A stretch of DNA of 64,000 nt from an uncultured Clostridia bacterium (GCA_945876285.1 CAMCNO010000013.1:1-64000); one strand, 5' to 3'; positions 7,508-17,012 are shown, counted from the stretch's first letter. The notes: a model not told the origin generated them from the sequence alone. Made by a program: numbers and translations.

Positions 7508-8125
7508 TCAGCACCTCTCTACGAAGTTTTTCAGCAACTTCATCCCGTACAGGTGGCTCTTTTCGGGATGGAACTGCACACCGTAGACGCTGCCATGATA
7601 CAGCGCCGAGGGAAATGTGCCGTCATAATCGCAGGTCATCAGGACCGCGGAGGGATCCTCGCAGACGGCGTGGTAGGAGTGGACGTAGTAGTACCGTTCC
7701 TTCGCCTCCAGACCGGCGGTGAGGGGTGTGTCCGCCTGGATGTATGTCCGGTCCCAGCCCATGTGGGGGACCTTCAGGCCGCTGTCCGCCGGAGGGGCGA
7801 ACCGGACGCATCGAAAGGGCAGCAGGCCCAGCCCCGGCAGGTTCCCCTCCTCGCTGCGCTCTCCCAGCAGCTGCATTCCCAGGCAGATGCCCAAAAGGGG
7901 CCTTCCCTTCTCCAGCGCATGAGCGCGGATGAGGGGAATGAGGCCAAAGCGCTCCAGGCTCTCCATGCCCATGTCAAAGGCGCCCACGCCGGGCAATATC
8001 AGCTTGTCCGCGTTTTCGACGGCAATAGGGTCACGGGATATGATAACATCCCGGCAGCCGATTTTACGGATCATATTTTGGATGGAGCCCACATTGCCCA
8101 TCCCGTAGTCCAGAATGACAATCAT
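7508..8125 (-). CDS. wbuY: HisH-like glutaminase subunit (WbuY-type)
   Basis: 205 aa, a class I glutamine amidotransferase of the HisH type. From the chosen start, the nucleophile is Cys81 in GICLGMQLLG and the His186/Glu188 pair lies in VQFHPEKS, so the triad is complete. It would hydrolyse glutamine and pass ammonia to the HisF-like barrel. In this setting it supports amidination of an acetamido sugar rather than histidine synthesis. ATG 8125 has GAGG 7 bases upstream; the frame extends to a GTG at 8131. Two bases separate its stop from the wbuZ ATG. Confidence 0.9.
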   Translation of the reverse strand: MIVILDYGMGNVGSIQNMIRKIGCRDVIISRDPIAVENADKLILPGVGAFDMGMESLERFGLIPLIRAHALEKGRPLLGICLGMQLLGERSEEGNLPGLGLLPFRCVRFAPPADSGLKVPHMGWDRTYIQADTPLTAGLEAKERYYYVHSYHAVCEDPSAVLMTCDYDGTFPSALYHGSVYGVQFHPEKSHLYGMKLLKNFVERC

Positions 8126-8137
8126 AGGCACGCCTCG

Positions 8138-9289
8138 TTAACGGAATTTTTTCTTCTCGATGCCCAGCTTCCGCAAGACGACCGTGCCGAACTGGATCAG
8201 GCCCCAGCTGTTGTTGTAGTCCATGAAGGTTTTGTTGGGACCGTCGATAATGGACTGGAACTCCTCCGTGGAGATGCCCAGCTTTTTGGCGATATAAGCC
8301 TTATCCTCTTCCATCTGCTGAGGATCATATGGAGACTGCTCCAACTCTGCCAGAGCTTCATCTCTGGTCATGGTGCCGGCCAGAATCTCATTGGAGAAAT
8401 AGCACTTGCGCTTGTCGTAGCCAAACTTGTAGGGCAGGTAATAGCCCTCGTAGAACCGGGTAAACACGTTTTCGTAGTGCTTGTTTTCGTAAGGCTGCCA
8501 GCCGAATTCGTCCCGCAGGAACTGCTTGACCTTCTCCTTGTCATACTCCACCATGTCCAGCGGGGCAACCCGCTTCATTCCCTTGAAAATGGGATAGTAA
8601 ATCCGGTATTTTACCATGCCGCACAAGGGGAAGTTCTTGAGGGGACGGGTGCCAAACCGCTTGTGAATATCCCGGATCATGGTCAGGTCGTTCTGGTACA
8701 CCCACTCAATGGGGGGGCGAATGCACTCTGTGGCACTATTGGCGCCGGTGAGGACATATTTGATGTGGTTCTTGGTGGCAAAATTGTAAAGCCCGGCGAA
8801 GATGGCGTGATCCTGGGGCAGATCCTGATAAGGCACCTGGGACTTGAAGAAGGCCAGCTGGAGGTCTTTCATTTCGTTCCAGTCCACCACCTCGGTGTAC
8901 ATATCCAGATCCAGCGCTTTGACAATACGCTCGATGTTCTCCACCGCCACGTTCAGGTTCCAGCCGGTGTCGACCACGTAAATCAGGGGATTGAGCCCCA
9001 TGAGCACTTTGGCCACGTAGCAAAGGTAAGAGCTGTCAACACCACCACTCATGCCAATAATGCAGTCATATTTCTGCCCCTTGGAAGCGGCTCTGATCTC
9101 CTCTGCCGTCCGTTGAAGCAGAGTCTTATCTTGCAGCTGAGCTTTCCAGCGGGGCAAGATGTTGTCATGATAGTCGTTGCAGAAATCGCAGACACCCTTT
9201 TCATCGAAAACGATCTTTGAGTCCGTGGTGTCCATGACACAGCAGGTACAGCGCTGGAACTTGCGGGAAGTGGTTACTTGATAGCTCAT
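8138..9289 (-). CDS. wbuX: N-acetyl sugar amidotransferase (WbuX/PseA/LfnA family)
   Basis: 383 aa. The N-terminus carries zinc-type cysteines (RCTCCVMD near 14-20 and CDFCNDYH about 20 residues on). The PP-loop ATP-pyrophosphatase motif SGGVDSSY lies near residues 80-87. Family members convert an N-acetyl group to an N-acetamidino group using ATP and ammonia; LfnA does this to L-FucNAc in Pseudomonas aeruginosa O12, and PseA acts on pseudaminic acid. Because capE, capF and capG are in this window, L-FucNAc to L-FucNAm is a reasonable substrate guess. Start ATG 9289 has AAGGA 8 bases upstream; upstream in-frame codons lie in the spacer after the flippase. Order wbuX-Y-Z is the standard one. 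Confidence 0.9.
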   Translation of the reverse strand: MSYQVTTSRKFQRCTCCVMDTTDSKIVFDEKGVCDFCNDYHDNILPRWKAQLQDKTLLQRTAEEIRAASKGQKYDCIIGMSGGVDSSYLCYVAKVLMGLNPLIYVVDTGWNLNVAVENIERIVKALDLDMYTEVVDWNEMKDLQLAFFKSQVPYQDLPQDHAIFAGLYNFATKNHIKYVLTGANSATECIRPPIEWVYQNDLTMIRDIHKRFGTRPLKNFPLCGMVKYRIYYPIFKGMKRVAPLDMVEYDKEKVKQFLRDEFGWQPYENKHYENVFTRFYEGYYLPYKFGYDKRKCYFSNEILAGTMTRDEALAELEQSPYDPQQMEEDKAYIAKKLGISTEEFQSIIDGPNKTFMDYNNSWGLIQFGTVVLRKLGIEKKKFR

Positions 9290-9329
9290 AGATACTGTCC
9301 TTTCCGTGGGAAGTTTTGCGGGAAAGCGT

Positions 9330-10526
9330 TTAGAATTTCCAATAGCCCAATACATACAGGGCGAACAAACGAATGCTGTTTGCCAGAATGGCGGCCCAGC
9401 AGAAGCCCAGCAGACCGTAGGCGGGCATCAGCAGCAGTGCGGAGCCCAGATAGGCTGCCCCATAAATCAGCTGGATGGCCAGGATCCAGCGAGTGGAGCA
9501 GCATTTCAGGATCATGGGTTGGGCCATGTTCCCCGCAATGCTGATAACAGCGCCCAGATTTGCCAGAAAGATATATGGCGCGGACTGCGCATAAAGGGAA
9601 GGGTAAAGCAATTGGGTGAACCAGGGGGCCACCAGCCAGCAACCCAAAAGAAATACCGCCAGGCAGCCCAGGGAAATCCCGTTGACCAGGGTAAACAGCT
9701 TCTTGGAGGCGGTAAAGCTCTTCTGGGAGAAATACCCAAGTAGGACTCCCGCGATGGGCGTCATGACGATGCCCGCGCTCTTGCCGAAGAAGGAGGCGGT
9801 AGAATAATAGGAGACGCTCTCCGCGCCCAGGGTGGGATAGATGATCATGCGGTCGGCGTACAGCAGAATATTACCCACCAGTCCAGCCAGCATGAAGGCA
9901 AGCAGCTTCTGGGTGGTCTCGCTGAAAAGGGGTGTGCGGAAAAGTGGCTCCCGGTGGAAGCCGGTGGTCTTTGCCACATAGAGCAGGCCCGCGCCTTCGC
10001 CGATCAGAAATACCACCGGCCACAGCTCTTTTGTAGCAAAGACCGGCGTCGCGGCAATATAGGCCGCGCTGACCAGAACGTTGGCCATCAGAATGCGCTT
10101 GAAGTTCAGCTCCAGCCGGAAGAAGGCGCTGGCGTACTGGTACAGGTTGGAGGTCAAAATATAGGCGGTCAGCAACAGGGCGGTTAGCCCGGAATAGCTG
10201 AACATCGCCCATAAGACGAGCGAAAACACCACCGAAATGGCGGCGCCTATCACGCAGAGGAAGTTGAAATCCCCCGTTTCTCCCGCTTCCTCATATCGGC
10301 TGTTCTGTACCAAGCGGATGTTATTCAGGGAGCTGCCTACCAATGCGGTGCAGACGTTGGCAAGGCCCGTGACGGTCAGCAGTGTGCCGTAATCTCCTTC
10401 CGTCAGCCGGGCGGCCAGCAGCGGGAACACCACGATCTGCCGGGCAAAGGTATAAATAACGGAGGCCAGAATGTTGATGATGAAGTCGCCGGTGATCCGG
10501 GCGGCCTGACGTTTTCGGAAACTCAT
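9330..10526 (-). CDS. wzx: Wzx-type oligosaccharide flippase
   Basis: 398 aa with about 12 predicted membrane helices (for example VFSLVLWAMFSYSGLTALLL and LGCLAVFLLGCWLVAPW) and the MATE/MOP-like pattern of polysaccharide flippases. The N-terminus (RITGDFIINILASVIYTFARQ) resembles the first helix of PST-family exporters. It would flip undecaprenyl-pyrophosphate-linked repeat units across the cytoplasmic membrane. It overlaps the preceding Wzz-like gene by 4 bases (ATGA), showing translational coupling, and sits in a Wzz-Wzx-Wzy group. Confidence 0.88.
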   Translation of the reverse strand: MSFRKRQAARITGDFIINILASVIYTFARQIVVFPLLAARLTEGDYGTLLTVTGLANVCTALVGSSLNNIRLVQNSRYEEAGETGDFNFLCVIGAAISVVFSLVLWAMFSYSGLTALLLTAYILTSNLYQYASAFFRLELNFKRILMANVLVSAAYIAATPVFATKELWPVVFLIGEGAGLLYVAKTTGFHREPLFRTPLFSETTQKLLAFMLAGLVGNILLYADRMIIYPTLGAESVSYYSTASFFGKSAGIVMTPIAGVLLGYFSQKSFTASKKLFTLVNGISLGCLAVFLLGCWLVAPWFTQLLYPSLYAQSAPYIFLANLGAVISIAGNMAQPMILKCCSTRWILAIQLIYGAAYLGSALLLMPAYGLLGFCWAAILANSIRLFALYVLGYWKF

Positions 10527-11389
10527 ACGCGATTGTTCTTAGCCGCCGCACGGCTATCCTTTACAAAGGTCCAGAGCAGCAACAGGAAACAGGTAAGAAC
10601 GAAGGCAAACGCCATCGCCGTACCAACGGTTTTGATCAGAACAGGGGGCTGCGGTGGCGCCTGCATCACTATCTGGCTGAATTGGACGGACGCATCCATC
10701 GGAACAGGGTTCGGAATAAACTCCTGAGAAAGCTCGGTCATGCGGAGCTCCATGAAATAGGTGTCTCTGCCAACAGTCTGGATGTTTTCCAGATAATAGC
10801 CGATCAACTGCCGGGCAACGGTCTCTTCCAGACCATAGACTTGAATTTGAAACGTATTGGGGCTGGTTTGGGACAGTGAAAGGTAATTGGGCACACACAA
10901 CGGGCCGCTTTCCTGCAGGTCACCGTCCTCATTCACTGACGCAGGCTCCTGCATTTGGGATTCATTGGCTGCCTGCTGGGTTTTCTCCATCACAGCAGCA
11001 TCTGTCAGCAGCTTTCCGCAGTCGGCGGTCGCTTCACTGTATGCCTGTTCCGCTAAAGTATAGAGGTCTGCTGTTTCTTCCTGATTAAGGCTGCTTCCCC
11101 GGTAGTCTTCCATAAACTGCTGGATAAATGCCTCTTTATTTTTTGCCCGGGAAACATATAAAGAGAGATCATTGACCTGGAAGCCGTATTGATAAATGGA
11201 AATGCAGGTCCCCACCTCGGGAACCGAGGCAGGTGTATTGGCTGTATATTCTGCATACTGCGCAACGGCGTTTTCATAGGACTTCCGAGCGGTAATTGTG
11301 GAAAGCCCTCCAAGCAGGCACATGGCAAGTAAGATAACGTACCATTTCTTCAGTAAAATCCTGATTAAGTCATTGACACTGTATTCCAT
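10523..11389 (-). CDS. Wzz/CapA-like chain-length determinant
   Basis: 288 aa with one membrane helix near residues 16-33 (WYVILLAMCLLGGLSTI) and a second near 255-278 (TAMAFAFVLTCFLLLLW), flanking a large extracytoplasmic domain. This is the Wzz/Wzc-N layout of polysaccharide co-polymerases. No Walker-type tyrosine kinase is fused or next to it. Ribosome binding site GAAAGGAG is good. It overlaps the end of the polymerase gene by 25 bases and the flippase start by 4. It would set polymer length together with the Wzy protein. Confidence 0.78.
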   Translation of the reverse strand: MEYSVNDLIRILLKKWYVILLAMCLLGGLSTITARKSYENAVAQYAEYTANTPASVPEVGTCISIYQYGFQVNDLSLYVSRAKNKEAFIQQFMEDYRGSSLNQEETADLYTLAEQAYSEATADCGKLLTDAAVMEKTQQAANESQMQEPASVNEDGDLQESGPLCVPNYLSLSQTSPNTFQIQVYGLEETVARQLIGYYLENIQTVGRDTYFMELRMTELSQEFIPNPVPMDASVQFSQIVMQAPPQPPVLIKTVGTAMAFAFVLTCFLLLLWTFVKDSRAAAKNNRV

Positions 11390-12750
11390 GGTCTGCTCCT
11401 TTCAAATGATTTAAAGTATATGAGCACCAACAGGTATGCCAACAGCAGACCGCCGGTAAAAAGCGTTGTCAGCACCGCACCATCATTGAGGATGATGATA
11501 TAAATGGAAAACAGTGCGGTCAGCATGCTGTTATGCTCCCGGGTATCATAGGTACGAAGTCCACGCAGGATCAAAACCAACAGCAGGGACATCAGCAGCA
11601 TGCCCAGAAAGCCCATCTGCGCGTAAGATTCCCCCAAATATCCTGTATTCGTGTTAGAAGCCATAAACTCGCCGCCGGTAAAGGCGTAGATGACCTGCCC
11701 AGCTGAACCCTTGTACGGATATGTAAGCCCCAGCATTTTTCCGAATTGACCGTCGCTGAAATACAGCTTCGGAAACCGGCTGAAACACTCGTAGAATTTG
11801 AACTTGTTGTCAGCCGGATGGAAAATGGCCCGGACAGCGATCAGGGAATTCAGCATCCGCCCCAAGGTTCGGCCTTCCACATTATCCAGTCGGTATGCCA
11901 GAATAACAACCAGAAAGAGGACGGAAAGCCCCAGATACATGAGCTTCAGGAGGTGTCCGGTTTTCGAGAGCAGATAGATAAACAGGATGGGAACCAGAAT
12001 GAACAATGTGATCTTATTGCCGGTCTCCATGTATAGCAGAAGCTGAAGCGCCACCACCAGCATCATCCAGCGGTATTTTTTCCGGTGCAGGAACATCAGG
12101 CAGGCAAAAGGAAGAATCACATTTCCGGTCCACCCTATCAGATAGCTGAATCCGGGCGGATAAGTCGCGTTTTTCCGCATCTCATAGATGTAATTGAAGT
12201 CAAAGGCTGCAAGACCGGCAAAGCCATTGTAGAGAATGGGGATCAGCAGAACGAAGATTACAAGAATACCCAAAGCAACCGTTGCATAGTTCTGGATCCC
12301 TTTGATATGGACAGCCGCGCTGTTTTTAGCCGGCCTGCGAATCAGAATAATTTGAAGCAGGACACAGATAAACACGGCGACCATATACCGGCTGCTACCG
12401 CCCGAAAACCCGTAAAAGGACAGCATGGGAGCCACAGTGTAAACAAACTGCAAATGGAACAAAAACGCGACAGTGTCATGCTCCCGCTTAGGCAGGCAGG
12501 CAAAAAGCACCAGATACATACAGGACGCAATCACATACTTGAAGAAGCTGGGTTCATAAACCAACCCGGCATAGGAGAAGAAGGGGCTGGCCGCCCAAAT
12601 GTACAGCGCGTCCAGCACAAATTTATAAAGGATGCCACCCCCCCAGAACAGCGCTGTCTCATGGGCGGACGCAAAGCGCTCCAAAGTGTTCAGCAGCGGG
12701 ATGACTGTACAGCGGAGATGGAGGCAGCGGCTTTTGATACTTGCGATCAT
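11365..12750 (-). CDS. wzy: Wzy-like O-antigen/capsule polymerase
   Basis: 461 aa, very hydrophobic, about 11-12 membrane helices, with a longer soluble stretch near residues 300-370 (NKFKFYECFSRFPKLYFSD... region). Wzy proteins are too divergent for firm motif assignment; the call rests on topology and its place between sugar genes and Wzz/Wzx genes. It would polymerise lipid-linked repeat units outside the membrane. ATG 12750 is the first in-frame start; the ribosome binding site is weak. Confidence 0.75.
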   Translation of the reverse strand: MIASIKSRCLHLRCTVIPLLNTLERFASAHETALFWGGGILYKFVLDALYIWAASPFFSYAGLVYEPSFFKYVIASCMYLVLFACLPKREHDTVAFLFHLQFVYTVAPMLSFYGFSGGSSRYMVAVFICVLLQIILIRRPAKNSAAVHIKGIQNYATVALGILVIFVLLIPILYNGFAGLAAFDFNYIYEMRKNATYPPGFSYLIGWTGNVILPFACLMFLHRKKYRWMMLVVALQLLLYMETGNKITLFILVPILFIYLLSKTGHLLKLMYLGLSVLFLVVILAYRLDNVEGRTLGRMLNSLIAVRAIFHPADNKFKFYECFSRFPKLYFSDGQFGKMLGLTYPYKGSAGQVIYAFTGGEFMASNTNTGYLGESYAQMGFLGMLLMSLLLVLILRGLRTYDTREHNSMLTALFSIYIIILNDGAVLTTLFTGGLLLAYLLVLIYFKSFERSRPWNTVSMT

Positions 12751-12805
12751 GAGCGTTCCAATATCCCTTCCTCTTTTTTGGGCAGTACCGTTGTGCGGTG
12801 CTGCC

Positions 12806-13879
12806 TTAGAACTCCCCCGCCATATCGGTGCTGGCGAAGTCCGTCAGAGGCAGCTTTACTGGCTGGCCGGTCTTCTGGCTCTTGTAAATAGCCAGAATCA
12901 TTTCCAGAGCATTCCGGCCTGCAACTGCGTCCACGTAGGGCTTGCGGTCGTGCTCAATGGCGTCGATGACGTCGGCGAACAGGCTGGTGTGGCCGTTGCC
13001 GTAGACGTTGCTGGTGGCCTCCTGCAGGCCCTTGTTCTTCTCGTCGGCCTCTCCCTCGTCGGCAAAGTCCCACACGTCGATGTTGTTGGTGGAGGTACCG
13101 CCCAGCTTCACCGTGCCGGTCTCTCCGAACAGGTACAGGGTCTCCTCCAGGTTCTTGGGAAAAACATTGGTGGTGCCCTCGATGGTGCCGATGGCGCCGT
13201 TTTTGAACTTCACCACCGCCATGCCGATGTCCTCAGCCTCAAGATAGTGATGGAATTGCTGACGGGTAACGCCGTAGACCTCATCTACCTCGTCGCCCAT
13301 CATCCAGCGCAGCAGGTCAATGCCGTGGATGCACTGGTTCATCAGGCAGCCGCCGTCTTGAGCCCAGGTGCCTCGCCAGGGGGCTTGGTCGTAGTAACCC
13401 TGGTTTCGGTTCCAGCGGACGTGAATGGAACCGTGGGACAGCTTGCCGAACCGGCCTGTCTCCAGGGCATGGCGGGTCTCCTGTACGGCGATATTGAAGC
13501 GGTTCTGATGGCAGGCGGAGACTTTCACGCCCTTTTCCTCGCTGCGGCGAATAATCTCCTCTGCGTCGGTCATATTCATGGCCATGGGCTTCTCAATAAT
13601 GATGTTCACCCCAGCGTCGATGCAGTCCAGAGCAATCTGTGCATGAATGCCGCTCTCCGTGGCGATGCTGATGAGCTGGAGGTCATTCTCCGCCAGCATT
13701 TTTTTGTAGTCGGTATAACGCTTGATGGAGGTGTCCTTCTCCAGGCCGTGCTTAGCAAGGAGGGTCTCCATGGCCTCGGGAAGCACGTCGCAGACAGCGA
13801 CGATCTCCAGATGATTATTGAGGGCGGCTTTGATGTGGTTGGTCGCAATGCGGCCGCAGCCGATAAGCGCGTAGTTCAT
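12806..13879 (-). CDS. wbpB: Gfo/Idh/MocA sugar-nucleotide oxidoreductase (WbpB/WlbA-like)
   Basis: 357 aa. An N-terminal Rossmann fold starts YALIGCGRIATNH; the family motif EKPMAMN places the conserved Lys at residue 97; the C-terminal alpha/beta domain carries NQCIHGIDLLRWM with the conserved His. WbpB/WlbA oxidises C3 of UDP-GlcNAcA so that an aminotransferase can act. The downstream-partner genes are all adjacent (dehydrogenase, aminotransferase, acetyltransferase), which supports a UDP-GlcNAc(3NAc)A route. A general MocA oxidoreductase role cannot be excluded from sequence alone. Confidence 0.85.
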   Translation of the reverse strand: MNYALIGCGRIATNHIKAALNNHLEIVAVCDVLPEAMETLLAKHGLEKDTSIKRYTDYKKMLAENDLQLISIATESGIHAQIALDCIDAGVNIIIEKPMAMNMTDAEEIIRRSEEKGVKVSACHQNRFNIAVQETRHALETGRFGKLSHGSIHVRWNRNQGYYDQAPWRGTWAQDGGCLMNQCIHGIDLLRWMMGDEVDEVYGVTRQQFHHYLEAEDIGMAVVKFKNGAIGTIEGTTNVFPKNLEETLYLFGETGTVKLGGTSTNNIDVWDFADEGEADEKNKGLQEATSNVYGNGHTSLFADVIDAIEHDRKPYVDAVAGRNALEMILAIYKSQKTGQPVKLPLTDFASTDMAGEF

Positions 13880-13895
13880 ATGGGCACTTCCCTTT

Positions 13896-14483
13896 TTAAC
13901 TGATTTCGTTTATCTCGAATACAAAGCCGTTTTCATGGCGGTAGCCGCTTCCACATTCCAAACAAACCGCCTGATCTTCCCGGAAAGTCAGCTTACAGCC
14001 GCAGCGGCAGACATAACCATGGATTCTTGCTGGGGTGCCATAAACCATAGCATAGTCAGGCACATCCCGGGAGACCACCGCCCCGGCGCCCACAAAGGCA
14101 TATCTGCCCACAGTATGCCCACAAATCAGGGTAGCGTTGGCACCGATGCTGGCGCCTTTGCGAACAACGGTGGGACGGAACTCCTTCTTTCGGGAGACGA
14201 ATGCCCGGGGATTAACTACATTGGTAAACACACAGGAGGGTCCAAGAAACACATCGTCTTCCACGACGGCACCGTCATACAGGGCCACATTGTTTTTGAT
14301 AGTAACATGGTTTCCAACAGAAACACCGCTCTCTATAAAGCAGTGCTCACCAATATTGCAGTCCTCCCCGACCTTGGCGCCGGACATCACGTGGGCGCCG
14401 GCCCAAACACGGGTACCAGACCCAATTTCGCATCCCTCGTCTACAATACTCATGGGATGGGCGTAAAACGGTTGTTCCTTCAT
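13896..14483 (-). CDS. wbpD: Left-handed beta-helix N-acetyltransferase with zinc-ribbon tail (WbpD/WlbB-like)
   Basis: 195 aa. Hexapeptide repeats run from about residue 15 to 150 (IGSGTRVWAGAHVMSG, IGANATLICGHTVG), and the end of the coil has the usual YGTPARIHG. Residues about 158-185 form a four-cysteine zinc ribbon (CRCGCKL and CLECGSGY), an addition seen in many WbpD/WlbB relatives. It would acetylate the 3-amino group of UDP-GlcNAc3NA. Its ATG overlaps the aminotransferase stop (ATGA). Confidence 0.88.
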   Translation of the reverse strand: MKEQPFYAHPMSIVDEGCEIGSGTRVWAGAHVMSGAKVGEDCNIGEHCFIESGVSVGNHVTIKNNVALYDGAVVEDDVFLGPSCVFTNVVNPRAFVSRKKEFRPTVVRKGASIGANATLICGHTVGRYAFVGAGAVVSRDVPDYAMVYGTPARIHGYVCRCGCKLTFREDQAVCLECGSGYRHENGFVFEINEIS

Positions 14484-15658
14484 TGGTCATTCTCCAGCAG
14501 TGTTTTGATGATAAACGCCCTCTCCTCCTCCAGCAGTTCCGGGAACACCGGAATGGCAAAGGATGTGGCGGCCAAGCGTTCCGTCACCGGCAGGTCGCCG
14601 GTGCGGTAGCCCAGATGCGCAAACGCCCCCTGAAGATGCAGCGGGATGGGGTAATAACGGCCGCAGCCGATGTCCGCTTCCTTTAGCTTCTCCATAATGG
14701 CATCTGCGTTGGGATGGCACAGCACATAGAGGTAGTAGGAATGGCGGCAGTCCTCCCCCTCAAAGGGCGTGGTATAGCCACTGCCCGCCAGGGCCTTGTT
14801 ATAGAGCCGGGCATTTTCACGGCGGCCCTCCACAAATTCCGGCACATGGGGCAGCTTTGCGCAAAGCAGCGCCGCCTGAATGGCATCCATCCGGGAGTTG
14901 TAGCCGATGAGGTAATTGTAATATTTACTGGTGCCCCGGGGCATATTCTCCGGCAGGGCTTTTCCCTGCGCGCGATACCCGGCCTCCAGCACCTCCAGTC
15001 CATTGGCCCCGGAGCCGTGGACCTTATAGGCCCGAACGGCCTTTTCCGCGTCTTCCCGATTGGTGACTACCGCGCCGGCGTCACCGGCGGCACCTAGATT
15101 CTTCGTGGGGAAGAAAGAGAAGCAGCCGGCGTCGCCAAAGGTGCCCACCTGACGGCCTTTGTAGATGGTACCCATAGCCTGGGCGCAATCCTCAATGACA
15201 TACAGGCCGTGCTTCTTCGCAATGGCACAGATGGCGTCCATATCGGCGGCGTGGCCGTAGAAGTGGACGGGCAGAATAGCCCGGGTCCGCTCCGTGATGG
15301 CAGCTTCAATAAGAGCCGGGTTCATGCAGTAGGTGTCTGGGCGCACATCCACAAACACCGGGGTCGCGCCCACAGCGGCAACAGCCTCCGCGGTGGCGAA
15401 GAACGTCCAGGAGACCGTGATGACCTCATCCCCGGGGCCGATGCCAAGGGCACGCAGAGCCAAAAACAGCGCCGTGGTACCGTTGCTGCAGGAAACGGCG
15501 TGCTTCACCTGGACAGCCAGGGCAAATTCCGTTTCAAATTTCTCCACCCATGGCCCGCCGATATAAGTACCGCTGCGCAAGGCGTCCAGCACGGCGGCCT
15601 CATACTCGGCTGCATAGGAGGCCTCCTGCCGGCGGATATCCATCAGATTGACTTTCAT
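14480..15658 (-). CDS. wbpE: DegT/DnrJ/EryC1-family aminotransferase (WbpE/WlbC-like)
   Basis: 392 aa, a fold-type I PLP enzyme. The Schiff-base Lys is about residue 186 in FFPTKNLGAAGDAG; the cofactor-phosphate TTALFLAL and DVRPDT motifs are present. Family members transaminate keto sugars linked to UDP. Beside WbpA-, B- and D-like genes, the predicted reaction is amination at C3 of the UDP-hexuronic acid. The frame extends upstream to 15790, but GGAGG just before ATG 15658 and the MKVNLMDIRRQ start typical of the family decide the start. Confidence 0.88.
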   Translation of the reverse strand: MKVNLMDIRRQEASYAAEYEAAVLDALRSGTYIGGPWVEKFETEFALAVQVKHAVSCSNGTTALFLALRALGIGPGDEVITVSWTFFATAEAVAAVGATPVFVDVRPDTYCMNPALIEAAITERTRAILPVHFYGHAADMDAICAIAKKHGLYVIEDCAQAMGTIYKGRQVGTFGDAGCFSFFPTKNLGAAGDAGAVVTNREDAEKAVRAYKVHGSGANGLEVLEAGYRAQGKALPENMPRGTSKYYNYLIGYNSRMDAIQAALLCAKLPHVPEFVEGRRENARLYNKALAGSGYTTPFEGEDCRHSYYLYVLCHPNADAIMEKLKEADIGCGRYYPIPLHLQGAFAHLGYRTGDLPVTERLAATSFAIPVFPELLEEERAFIIKTLLENDQ

Positions 15659-15677
15659 GTGGTTCTGCCTCCTGTCA

Positions 15678-16994
15678 TCAAACGCCGGTGCCGTGATATT
15701 CAAAACCACTGTCCGCCATCTCTTCCTTGCGGTAGACATTTCGCAGGTCAAAGAGAATGGGCCGGCGCACCATAGTCCTGAGCGTTTCAAAATTCAAAGA
15801 GCTGAACTCACTCCACTCCGTGGCAATGACCACAGCGTCAGCGCCGCGCACAGTTTCCTGAACGGAGGAACACCACACGGCGTTGGCCGGTTCTCCCAAG
15901 GCCCGTTTGGCGTTGGCCATAGCCTTGGGGTCATACATCCGCACGGTAAAGCGGGGATCGGACAGCAGCGTCCGGGCGATCTCCACCGCCGGGGATTCCC
16001 GAATATCATCGGTCTCCGGCTTAAAGGACAGGCCCAGCAGGGCGATTGTGCCGCCCTCCGGGAACCGGGCGACGATCTTTTGAGCCGCCAGTTCCTTCTG
16101 GCGCTCGTTGGCCCGGATGACGCTCTCTACCACTGTCAAAGGCGCGTTGTACTTCACGCCGGTATCCGCCAGTGCTTTTGTATCCTTGGGGAAGCAGCTT
16201 CCGCCGTAGCCGGGGCCGGGATGCAGGAACTTGGGGCTGATACGGCCGTCCTTGCCCATGGCGGCGGCCACCTCCAAAGCGTTGGCGCCCACCTGCTCAC
16301 AGAGATTGGCGATCTCGTTGATGAAGGTGATCTTGGTAGCCAGGAAGGCGTTGGAGGCGTATTTGATCATCTCCGCCGTCTCCGGCGTGGTGACGACAAC
16401 AGGCTTGTTGGAGCGTGAGAACACCTTGTAAAGCTCCCGCAGCATCTTTTCCGCCTTCTCGCTGGCAACGCCCAGCACGATGCGGTCCGGGTTGTTGAAG
16501 TCACCCACAGCCCGGCCCTCACGGAGGAACTCCGGGTTGGAGGCCACATCAAAGGGCAGATCCTTCCCCAGGGCCTTCAGGCGATCCGCCATCCGCTGGC
16601 GCAGGGCCCGGGCGGTGCCCACCGGTACGGTGGACTTGTCCACCACCAGCTTATAGCTCTGCATATAGTCGGCGATCTCGTCCACGGCGCTGTGGACGTA
16701 TTTCATGTCGGCGCTGCCGTCGGGAGCCTCCGGCGTGCCCACAGCAATAAAAATCAGGTCGCCGTGCTCCACCGCTTCCTTCACATCACAGGTGAAGCGG
16801 AGCCGCCTGCTGGCAAGGCCGTCGGTCAACTGCACTTCAGCGCCGGGCTCATAGATGGGGCAAATCCCCTGCTGCAATTTTTCAATCTTTTCGGGGACCA
16901 CATCCAGACAGACCACCTCGTTGCCCCATTTGGCAAAGCCCAGACCTGCGATAAGGCCCACATAGCCTGTACCAATCACTGTGATTTTCTGCAT
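15678..16994 (-). CDS. UDP-sugar 6-dehydrogenase (UDP-Glc/UDP-GlcNAc type)
   Basis: 438 aa, full length. NAD-binding GTGYVGLIAGLGFAKWG at residues 7-23; the catalytic Cys is about residue 265 in GPGYGGSCFPKDT; KPETDDIRESPA in the C-terminal domain is present. It oxidises C6 of a UDP-hexose to the uronic acid. Sequence alone does not distinguish UDP-glucose from UDP-GlcNAc; the flanking WbpB/D/E-like genes favour UDP-GlcNAc (WbpA role). Good GGAG ribosome binding site. Confidence 0.9.
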   Translation of the reverse strand: MQKITVIGTGYVGLIAGLGFAKWGNEVVCLDVVPEKIEKLQQGICPIYEPGAEVQLTDGLASRRLRFTCDVKEAVEHGDLIFIAVGTPEAPDGSADMKYVHSAVDEIADYMQSYKLVVDKSTVPVGTARALRQRMADRLKALGKDLPFDVASNPEFLREGRAVGDFNNPDRIVLGVASEKAEKMLRELYKVFSRSNKPVVVTTPETAEMIKYASNAFLATKITFINEIANLCEQVGANALEVAAAMGKDGRISPKFLHPGPGYGGSCFPKDTKALADTGVKYNAPLTVVESVIRANERQKELAAQKIVARFPEGGTIALLGLSFKPETDDIRESPAVEIARTLLSDPRFTVRMYDPKAMANAKRALGEPANAVWCSSVQETVRGADAVVIATEWSEFSSLNFETLRTMVRRPILFDLRNVYRKEEMADSGFEYHGTGV

Positions 16995-17012
16995 AACCTC
17001 GTTTCTCCGTTC

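Noticed and set aside
6729-8125. Histidine biosynthesis genes hisF/hisH
   Set aside because: No other his genes, catalytic Asp of HisF replaced by Leu, and an amidotransferase gene is attached; the sugar amidination role fits better.
7553-9220. 555-codon plus-strand frame
   Set aside because: Lies antisense to wbuX and wbuY, whose motifs are unambiguous.
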